Below are positions 7,601-12,190 of a DNA stretch of 12,190 nucleotides, one piece after another. A model generated the notes under the pieces. That model was given only the letters and a program-made list of their open reading frames with translations. It did not search any database and was not told the origin of the DNA. Origin of the DNA: Anaerolineae bacterium (GTDB lineage: Bacteria > Chloroflexota > Anaerolineae > Aggregatilineales > UBA2796). A program made the position numbers and the translations under genes. The stretch is from contig JADZBY010000251.1 in the NCBI GenBank assembly GCA_020851855.1, positions 1 to 12,190 of the forward strand, in the 5' to 3' direction. Numbering within the stretch: position 1 is the first letter of the stretch; each line of letters begins with the position of its first letter.

Positions 7601-7807
7601 CGGGATGCCCGACTCGGCCAGGGCGGCGGTGCGAAACAGGCCGTTCTGGGCGCGGCAGCCTGCCTTGGCCAGGTATTGCCCGGTGTCGGGAATCCAGTCC
7701 AGGATCACTTCGGCGCGGTATGCCGAGACGCTGAGATGGCGCGGGTCGTTCACGATGGCGTCGATCCGGTCATCCCCGACAATATCGATAAAGGACGTGG
7801 CATCCAT
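4616..7807 (-). CDS. Large exo-rhamnogalacturonan lyase-like (PcRGLX/YetA-type) protein
   Basis: This is a 1063-residue protein with several regions. Residues about 1-165 are beta-rich and unrecognised. About 171-269 look like a fibronectin type III domain, with the strand pattern SIRLRNLQPQARYQIAIEAEER. About 277-513 resemble the first domain of PcRGLX/YetA proteins: LPLTFGVPLREGAV, then a strand with QARIHSRWPDGSARWMLL. About 703-1053 are helical and resemble an alpha/alpha barrel, with QYMHIQGHTG (798-807), LPSHSWVEGLALHYLLSGD (825-843) and a late Gly/His-rich segment. PcRGLX (polysaccharide lyase family 26) releases disaccharides from rhamnogalacturonan ends; activity and substrate here are inference. 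No signal peptide is seen, so it should act in the cytoplasm on imported oligosaccharides. The ATG at 7807 is chosen because GGAG lies 7 nt upstream; a GTG at 7858 (GTGA overlap) would add 17 residues and is the alternative. The gene is certain; family confidence is moderate. Confidence 0.7.
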   Translation of the reverse strand: MDATSFIDIVGDDRIDAIVNDPRHLSVSAYRAEVILDWIPDTGQYLAKAGCRAQNGLFRTAALAESGIPAILRQRFYKDDVIQRMIGARYVGLVIYDSDHDGYTFTLSEGSEIIGVMRPWRHDNRRHLIVLAEPAQDLKPYVPFVVKAEGKGPCYLESLVFMPERPQPSSFAPSIARLSAQVGDPGPNGVDVTVHFITREASRAAVTATPQDASSAPPIIAHEDGYEALHSIRLRNLQPQARYQIAIEAEERGGSAERAALALDTHTAPDAHDAPLHIPVELCPTGALAPDGLPLTFGVPLREGAVHGTGGWFLRTAGGQIPLQARIHSRWPDGSARWMLLDGHGAAFPAGTAPLAAEVGYAPGGQARRDGLTSRVDEDEITVTGGRLALTASARRAGDILRIEMVQDGGLTPQAFIAGRDLLSGMLKGGLALHAGPVSDLGLEENGPDRAVIRIGCGVIDDRGVEHFRCTLRVHVYDRQPFVRLTHRLIVASPALGPAFASDTAAALPPDLAHAEAIRSAKEGQGASLLCLEHLTLTLRAALSVAPVHVFQPHDQAYQIESGGETVERGARWSGPLYLPGALADSGAAANVAVCVKDFWQRYPGGLMAAADGLKIELFPALPALDWPADDEEWWRLYFWLDRDQGCYRLKTGMAFTWDVLVGLPESESEARGWQDWLNGPVFVRPDVGYLNATRALLPIAPKTGSAYPDYERMMDGAFVEWLKCRDERRQYGFMNFGDTYNEGEGWANNEYDMPFAHTVEFLRGGNPGWALIASQGARHMADIDTCHFSSEPQDVGRQYMHIQGHTGSFLPQMFRSKMAEITSLPSHSWVEGLALHYLLSGDETLRDAALATGETLTRNLRFYDFNNMRECGWHLIHLCGIARLVADPRFLNSAAIIVERVLEQQEPGGGWEHPLSEAHCLCPPPRCRGEAGFMVGVLLSGLRRFYELDPDPRVADAITGGARWLVRRTFVPEAGLFRYTSCPNHHGPKIFYTVMVVEALADASMFTADLDVMNALRRSLAVIGTVSFSGGNAVRYGKDLLIESRYIPTMLAILNEPRADKA

Positions 7808-7814
7808 CGCGTTT

Positions 7815-7818
7815 CTCC
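7815..7818 (-). promoter_or_regulatory. Ribosome binding site deciding the start of the lyase-like gene
   Basis: On the - strand GGAG stands 7 nt before the ATG at 7807. The upstream candidates, GTG at 7858 and ATG at 7846, lack a comparable purine run, although the GTG shares a GTGA overlap with the stop of the amidohydrolase gene, as at other junctions of this operon. Confidence 0.5.
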
Positions 7819-7854
7819 GACGTTTCTCAAAAGAGGCGCGAATCATGGCAGCGT

Positions 7855-8829
7855 TCACAGATGAAAGAGGCGAATGGCGTTCTCCGAATAAATCCGTGCG
7901 CGCTCTTCCACAGACATGGGCAGGTCGTCCACCAGATCGAGGACCACGTGCGGATCGACCCAGGGATGGTCGCTGCCCAGCAATAACCGGTCTGCGCCCG
8001 CAAAGCGGAAGGCATACTCGACGGCCTGCGGCGACGGCGTGACGAGGTCCAGGTACACGCGGCGGTAGTACGCATCCGGGCGGCGTGTGATGTGCTCGCG
8101 CCCGCGCCGCTTGATCTCGGTCTGCTCCATGACGCGGCCCATGAGATAGGGCAGCACGCCGCCCGCGTGCGGGTGCACGACGGTGAGCGCCGGGAAACGC
8201 TCCATCACACCACTCAGGATCAGGCGCAGCATGGCAATCGAGGTGTCGACCATGAAGCCGATCATCGGGATCATGCTGTAATCTTGCAGCGCGCCGCCCC
8301 AGGTGGGCGTGGTCGGGTGCAGCACAACGGGCAGGTCAAGCGCCTGGGCGCGTGCAAAGAACGGCTCGAACTCCGGGCCGTCGACCGGCTTGCCCTGCAC
8401 GTGCGAATAGAGCACCACGCCGCGCAATTTCAGCGCGTTCGCGGCGCGCTCCATTTCGTCGATGGCGGCGGATACGTTCGAGAGCGGAAGGCTGGCCAGC
8501 CCGGCGAAGCGGTCGGGGTGAAGGGCGCATTGTTCGGCCACGTAGTCGTTGCAGCACTGTGCGGCCTGGACGGCCAGATCGTCGTCGAGCCATTCCGGGC
8601 CGGGCATGTTCACGCTCAACACGGCAAAATCGATCTTCGCAGCGTCCATCGCGCGCAGCTTGGCATCCGGATCGTAAGCGTCCAGGTTGAGCTGCGCCTG
8701 GTACACGCCGCCATAATCGATGGAATACCGGCCCTTGCTCCCCGTGGTGCGCAGCCCGCCGCGATTGCATTTGAGAAGCTCCGCGTAGGCTTTGGGAAAG
8801 ACATGGCTCTGGCAGTCGATGCGTATCAC
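7855..8829 (-). CDS. ACMSD-type amidohydrolase (Amidohydro_2 family)
   Basis: This 324-residue metal-dependent TIM-barrel protein is of the family that includes aminocarboxymuconate-semialdehyde decarboxylase and sugar lactone hydrolases. Family marks in order: IDCQSHVFP at 4-12, NMPGPEW at 74-80, the CNDYVAEQCALHPDRFAGLASLPL segment at 93-116 that is typical of ACMSD relatives, His171 in VVLHPTTPTWG, His219/His221 in VVHPHAGG, and Asp287 in LLLGSDHPW. The usual HxH metal motif near the N-terminus reads Gln7-x-His9, so one ligand is changed. It starts at a GTG (8829) that overlaps the upstream stop as GTGA, with AGAGG 7 nt before it. The open frame continues to 9222, but that extension runs through the preceding gene and has no family similarity. 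In a sugar operon a lactonase or non-oxidative decarboxylase role is plausible; which one cannot be told. Confidence 0.87.
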   Translation of the reverse strand: MIRIDCQSHVFPKAYAELLKCNRGGLRTTGSKGRYSIDYGGVYQAQLNLDAYDPDAKLRAMDAAKIDFAVLSVNMPGPEWLDDDLAVQAAQCCNDYVAEQCALHPDRFAGLASLPLSNVSAAIDEMERAANALKLRGVVLYSHVQGKPVDGPEFEPFFARAQALDLPVVLHPTTPTWGGALQDYSMIPMIGFMVDTSIAMLRLILSGVMERFPALTVVHPHAGGVLPYLMGRVMEQTEIKRRGREHITRRPDAYYRRVYLDLVTPSPQAVEYAFRFAGADRLLLGSDHPWVDPHVVLDLVDDLPMSVEERARIYSENAIRLFHL

Positions 8830-9638
8830 GGATTGACCTCTGCGAGCAGCGTGACAAGCTGGGCATGGTTCAAGCGGGCCGCCTGAGCGCCGGTCGCCCA
8901 CTGGTGCGGCTCCAGGCAGTAATAACCGGGGTAGTGGTCCCGGCGCAGCGCGGCGACCTGCCCGGCGAGATCGGCCTGCCCGTCCAGGATGGCCGTGTAG
9001 CCGCCGTCGGGCGTCCAGTTCTTCAGGTGGACATGCCGCACCTGATCGCGTACGGCGGCGTACCCGTCTGGATAGGCTGCTTGCCCGGACGCTTCCGAAT
9101 TGCCGGGGTCCCAGGTGAGGCCGACGCCAACTGCGTGGGCGATCTCGGCCAGGTGCGCCCCGGAATTGCCCCAGCACGACGGCACATTCTCGATCAGCAT
9201 CTCGACACCCGCGCGTCGGCACTTGTCTGCGCCCAGGCGAAGCAGATCAAGCGCCTGGGGCGGCGCGAGGGCTTGCGGATCGGCCCGGCGAAAGGTGAAC
9301 ACGGTCATCCGGCGCACCGCGAGCCGGTCGAGCAGGGCAAACGCCCGATCAAAGCCCTCATCCAGTTCGTGACGCGCCCTCGGTTCGTCGCAAGCGCCCT
9401 TGAAAAAGCCGGGGCTGATCCCCACCAGCGTGAGCGCGTGCCGCCGGACGAGCTGATCGACCTGCTCGACCGCCGCCGGGTCGCAATCGGGCGCGCGCCC
9501 GCCGGCCAGACTACGAATCTCGTAAGCGCGAATGCCAAGCGGCAGGCACACCGCCAGCGTTTCCTCAAAATCCGCGCTGACCTCGTCGCTGACGATGGCA
9601 ATGCGGGCGGCGTCGCCGGGCGGTTCGCCTGCGCTCAT
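8826..9638 (-). CDS. Sugar phosphate isomerase/epimerase-like TIM-barrel protein
   Basis: This 270-residue protein is of the xylose-isomerase-like TIM-barrel superfamily (AP_endonuc_2). It shows the four expected metal-site segments: Glu150 in EMLIENVPS, Asp177 in LTWDPGNSE, His202/His204 in VRHVHLKNW and Glu243 in YYCLEPHQW. The N-terminal strand is RIAIVSDEVSADFEETL, followed by GIRAYEIRS, a common opening in this group. Relatives isomerise or epimerise sugars, keto-sugars or inositol derivatives, or act as 3-keto-sugar lyases or isomerases, often next to Gfo/Idh/MocA enzymes as here. The ATG at 9638 is chosen because it overlaps the upstream stop (ATGA) and similarity starts soon after. 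A longer frame to 9707 would overlap the dehydrogenase gene and adds an unconserved Arg-rich stretch. The actual sugar substrate is unknown. Confidence 0.88.
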   Translation of the reverse strand: MSAGEPPGDAARIAIVSDEVSADFEETLAVCLPLGIRAYEIRSLAGGRAPDCDPAAVEQVDQLVRRHALTLVGISPGFFKGACDEPRARHELDEGFDRAFALLDRLAVRRMTVFTFRRADPQALAPPQALDLLRLGADKCRRAGVEMLIENVPSCWGNSGAHLAEIAHAVGVGLTWDPGNSEASGQAAYPDGYAAVRDQVRHVHLKNWTPDGGYTAILDGQADLAGQVAALRRDHYPGYYCLEPHQWATGAQAARLNHAQLVTLLAEVNP

Positions 9639-10702
9639 GGCGCGACTCTCCACTCGCTGCCCTGCTGGAAGGCAGGGCGGTACGCGGCGCTGCTCGCCAC
9701 GGCGCACGGCTGCCCGCTTTCGACGGACTGAATAGCCGCATCCATGAGCGCCATCACTTTCAGGTTGTTTTCGCCGGAAAACGGGATGTTATCCCCGTCC
9801 CCGCCGGACAGGGCGCGCGCCCAGGCGTCCAGCATGAGCGACCATGCTTCACCGGGCGGCGCGGCGCTCTCCAGGTCGATGGGCGCAAAGTCGCCGCCGG
9901 GCGCGGCCCATTCGTAGCTCATCTCAGGCCGGGACATGTGCAGGCCCCGGCAGCGCAGCGCGCCGCGCTCGCCTTCCAGACGAAGCTCGTAGCAGCTCGC
10001 CCGGCTCGAATACCCGGCGTGATACAGGACATGCAGGCCGCCCGCCAGCCGCAGCAGCCCGTTCAACATACACGGGCCGGCATATTTGGACCACGCCGGC
10101 TGGAAGCCATCGATCATGATCCACTCCGGCGGCTGGCCTGGAAAGAGCGCCATGAACAGGTCAAAGTGGTGGCTTGCCATCTCCAGGATGGCGGGCTGCG
10201 CCATGCGAGTCAGGTTGCCGACGCGCGGGCGCGGTTTGCTGTTCAGGAAGTGCATCCCCTGCACCCTGCCGAGCGCGCCGGAGCCGATGAAGGCGCTCAG
10301 GGCGCGGTAGTGGCGGTGATAGCGCATCTGCTCGGCCACGTCGAGGCGCAGGTTCCGGACGCCGGCAAGCTGTACGAGCGCCGCCGCCTGGGCGAAGCGC
10401 TCCCCGATGGGCTTGGCGACCAGGACGTGCTTTCCGGCCAGCAGCGCCGCCTTCGCCTGACCGACGTGAAGCTCGGCAGGCGTGTTGATGATGACGGCGT
10501 CGGCGCTACAGGCAGTCAGTGCGGCGTCGAGGTCGGTGAATCGCAACTGCGGGCCAAGCGCCAGCGTTTCGCCAGCCATCTCCAGGGCGGCGGCGCTCAC
10601 ATCAACGAGGCCGGCAGGCACAAACCACGGGGCAGCCGCCAGCCGGTCGATCATAACCCTGGCGATCTCGCCACAACCGACAAAAAGCCCCCGAATGTGC
10701 AT
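9635..10702 (-). CDS. Gfo/Idh/MocA-family oxidoreductase
   Basis: This 355-residue NAD(P)-dependent sugar or cyclitol dehydrogenase has two domains. Residues 1-120 are a Rossmann fold with GLFVGCGEIARVM (GxGxxA at 9-14), then DAVIINTPAELHVGQAKAALLAGKHVLVAKP. The family's EKP motif is AKP here, with the catalytic Lys97 kept. The C-terminal alpha/beta domain has EMASHHFDLFMALF (174-187), where His178/His179 and Asp181 fit the active-site D/H pair. The family oxidises hydroxyls of free or glycosidic sugars, including 3-keto-forming steps that pair with TIM-barrel isomerases like the next gene. Start choice: the ATG at 10702 has GGG at good distance, with a 12-bp gap from the upstream stop; a GTG at 10708 would add two residues. 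The stop overlaps the isomerase ATG by 4 bp. Substrate unknown. Confidence 0.9.
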   Translation of the reverse strand: MHIRGLFVGCGEIARVMIDRLAAAPWFVPAGLVDVSAAALEMAGETLALGPQLRFTDLDAALTACSADAVIINTPAELHVGQAKAALLAGKHVLVAKPIGERFAQAAALVQLAGVRNLRLDVAEQMRYHRHYRALSAFIGSGALGRVQGMHFLNSKPRPRVGNLTRMAQPAILEMASHHFDLFMALFPGQPPEWIMIDGFQPAWSKYAGPCMLNGLLRLAGGLHVLYHAGYSSRASCYELRLEGERGALRCRGLHMSRPEMSYEWAAPGGDFAPIDLESAAPPGEAWSLMLDAWARALSGGDGDNIPFSGENNLKVMALMDAAIQSVESGQPCAVASSAAYRPAFQQGSEWRVAP

Positions 10703-10714
10703 GGTCACAGCCCA

Positions 10715-11650
10715 TCACCGCACGGTCAGCAGGCCGGTTTCGGCCAGTTCGCCGCGAATGCGCTCGATCTCCGCCTCGGCCAGCGGGCGGATCGGGCGGC
10801 GCATCCGCATGGAAGGGAAACGGCCCATCAGGGTCATAGCGCACTTCATGCGCTGGTGCGCGTCGCTCGACGGCTCGCCAAAGCGATACACGATCTGGGC
10901 CAGCGGGCGGATGTGCGTCTGGGCCTGATAGGCCGCCACAAGATCGCCGCGCAGCGCCGCCTCGGTCAGCGCCACGATCAGCTCTGGCACAAACCCGGCA
11001 AAGCCCACCAGCGCGCCGTCACAGCCGTCGAGCAGCGTCGCCAGCAGGTACTCGTCGTGGCAGCTCACAATGCCGACGTGCGGGGCCGCCGCCTTCAGAG
11101 AGCGGTAGTCGTGGCCCCAGCGCGCCATGTCGCGCGTGCCCATCTTGATGCACACCACGTCGGGCAGTTTCACAAGCTCCAGCATCTCTTTCAGGCTGTA
11201 GCTCGCCTTCGTCCAGGCCGGGTACTGGTGCACGACGATATCGATCTTTGCGCCCTCGGCAACGTCCTGGAAGAAACCCAGCGCCGTATCGGTGGTGCGG
11301 CCAAAACGCAGCCAGTGATGCGGCGGCATGAGCATGACGGCGTCCGCGCCCGCTTCTTTAGCGGCCAGCGCCTGATCGATGGCGTCGTCGCTGCCCTCGG
11401 CGCACACGCCGGCGATGACCCGCACCCGCTTGCCAACCGCCGTGGCGATGATGCGCGTCACCTCGGCCCGCTCACGGTGGCGCAGAGACATCACTTCCCC
11501 GGTGTGCCCGTTGCAGACCAGGGCGGTGATGCCCGGAACCGACGCAAGGTACTGCGCGTAAGCGTGTAGGCCCTCTTCATCGACCGAATCGTCGTCGCGA
11601 AACGGGCAGAGTGTGGCGGGCATCACGCCTTTCCAGAAGAAGGTTGCCAT
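10715..11650 (-). CDS. Dihydrodipicolinate synthase (DapA)-family aldolase/lyase
   Basis: This 311-residue DHDPS/N-acetylneuraminate-lyase family protein has its motifs in good order. VCNGHTGEVMSL at 45-56 corresponds to the GTTGE loop that binds the keto-acid carboxylate. DAVMLMPPHH at 103-112, HQYP at 141-144 with the catalytic tyrosine, and CIKMGTRD at 167-174 with Schiff-base Lys169 follow. Related proteins in sugar operons include 2-keto-3-deoxygluconate aldolase and keto-deoxy-sugar-acid dehydratases; the sequence does not separate these. GAGG (5 nt before the ATG at 11650) is a good ribosome site. The gene lies 37 bp after the transporter permease and 12 bp before the dehydrogenase. 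It shares the fold with 3635-4603 but keeps far more of the consensus, so the two probably act on different substrates. Confidence 0.88.
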   Translation of the reverse strand: MATFFWKGVMPATLCPFRDDDSVDEEGLHAYAQYLASVPGITALVCNGHTGEVMSLRHRERAEVTRIIATAVGKRVRVIAGVCAEGSDDAIDQALAAKEAGADAVMLMPPHHWLRFGRTTDTALGFFQDVAEGAKIDIVVHQYPAWTKASYSLKEMLELVKLPDVVCIKMGTRDMARWGHDYRSLKAAAPHVGIVSCHDEYLLATLLDGCDGALVGFAGFVPELIVALTEAALRGDLVAAYQAQTHIRPLAQIVYRFGEPSSDAHQRMKCAMTLMGRFPSMRMRRPIRPLAEAEIERIRGELAETGLLTVR

Positions 11651-11687
11651 GCTGTCCTCGGTGTGTACGGATAATCCCCAGTGCGGG

Positions 11688-12190
11688 CTACTCGCCCTGA
11701 ATGGCTCCAGCCGTCGCGGAGCGCACGATAAAGCGCACCGAAAACAGGAAGACCACGACGACGGGCAGCACGGTGATGACGCTGATCAGCGCCAGGTCCG
11801 GGCGGAAGAGCAGCGCTTTGCCATAGGCGGATGGCGTCGGATTGAGCGCGCCCGTCTGCTGGGCGATGACCCAGATGCCGACGGGCAGCGTTTTTAGCTG
11901 GTCCCGGTCCAGGAACAGAGACGCCGCGAAGAAGTTGTTCCACAGCGCGGCGAACTGGTTGAATAAGAGCATGGCCACCAGATTCTTGGCCAGCGGCAGG
12001 CCCATGTGCCAGAACAATTGCAGGTCGTTGCAGCCGTCCACCTTTGCCGCGTCAACCAGGTCCTTGTGCATGACCGTGCGGTAGTACGTGAAGGTCAGGT
12101 ACACGGCGAATGGGGCGAAAGCGCCGGGCAGGATGAAGGCCCAGGGCGTATTGATCAGCCGCAGCTTGAATAGCTCCATGTACATGGGCA
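11688..12190 (-). CDS. Carbohydrate ABC transporter permease (CUT1, MalG-type), C-terminal part
   Basis: The frame stays open to the window's right end, so the N-terminus is missing; 166 residues are visible of a family length near 280. It begins in the loop with KLRLINTPWAFILPG, typical of the inner-membrane permease that pairs with a MalF-like partner. The EAA loop that docks on the ATPase reads DLVDAAKVDGCNDLQLFWHMGLPLAKN, followed by two membrane helices and the usual family ending FIVRSATAGAIQGE. Three membrane segments are visible, near the start, middle and end. It would import a mono- or oligosaccharide together with a second permease, a solute-binding protein and an ATPase, presumably encoded beyond 12190. 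The in-frame ATGs at the edge (12185 and 12179) are internal and not starts. As the first visible gene of the operon it argues that the downstream enzymes handle an imported carbohydrate. Confidence 0.93.
   Translation of the reverse strand, partial: PMYMELFKLRLINTPWAFILPGAFAPFAVYLTFTYYRTVMHKDLVDAAKVDGCNDLQLFWHMGLPLAKNLVAMLLFNQFAALWNNFFAASLFLDRDQLKTLPVGIWVIAQQTGALNPTPSAYGKALLFRPDLALISVITVLPVVVVFLFSVRFIVRSATAGAIQGE

Noticed and set aside
8830..9222. N-terminal extension of the amidohydrolase frame
   Set aside because: It runs through the isomerase gene in another frame, is Arg/Pro-rich and unlike the family. The GTG at 8829 with a GTGA overlap explains the start.
9938..11569. 543-codon open frame on the + strand
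   Set aside because: It is antisense to the dehydrogenase and DapA-family genes. It has no recognisable domain and is typical GC-rich shadow sequence.

Overview
The window is GC-rich, gene-dense bacterial DNA. The combination of a MalT-type LuxR regulator, a CUT1-type sugar transporter and a string of DapA-like, Gfo/Idh/MocA, TIM-barrel isomerase and amidohydrolase genes, plus G/C-tract intergenic repeats, suggests a Chloroflexota (Anaerolineae-like) genome. That placement is inference; no rRNA or marker gene is present. There are two convergent blocks separated by a repeat-filled spacer.

Left block (+ strand, 1-1776): the C-terminal part of a LuxR/MalT-type transcription regulator (cut by the window edge), an integral-membrane isoprenylcysteine/phospholipid-methyltransferase-family protein, a perfect GC-rich stem-loop resembling a terminator, and a small protein that looks like a PNPOx-type split barrel.

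Spacer (1777-2213): no gene. It holds a 28-bp C-tract direct repeat (two copies), a larger G-tract repeat (two copies of about 93-98 bp), and between the two large copies a 101-bp element with 23-bp imperfect terminal inverted repeats flanked by CTAG on each side. The last looks like a miniature inverted-repeat transposable element (MITE) that landed in a tandem duplication.

Right block (- strand, 12190 down to 2214): a tightly packed catabolic operon. In transcription order it has a sugar ABC transporter permease (truncated by the window end), a DapA-family aldolase/lyase, a Gfo/Idh/MocA dehydrogenase, a xylose-isomerase-like TIM-barrel protein, an ACMSD-type amidohydrolase, a protein of about 1063 residues resembling exo-rhamnogalacturonan lyases (PcRGLX/YetA-like), a second and divergent DapA-family protein, and an old-yellow-enzyme-type flavin oxidoreductase. 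Most junctions are 4-bp ATGA/GTGA overlaps or gaps of about 12 bp, so the block is probably one translationally coupled transcript whose promoter lies beyond 12190.

Taken together the right block reads as an uptake-and-breakdown system for a (probably uronate-containing) oligosaccharide: import, intracellular chain cleavage by the lyase-like protein, oxidation and isomerisation of the released sugar, lactone or ring hydrolysis, and retro-aldol cleavage by DapA-family enzymes. The substrate cannot be read from the sequence. Several members depart from family consensus: Gln replaces the first His of the amidohydrolase HxH motif, the flavoprotein cysteine cluster is incomplete, and one DapA paralogue lacks the TTGE-type motif. 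The route may therefore differ from characterised ones.
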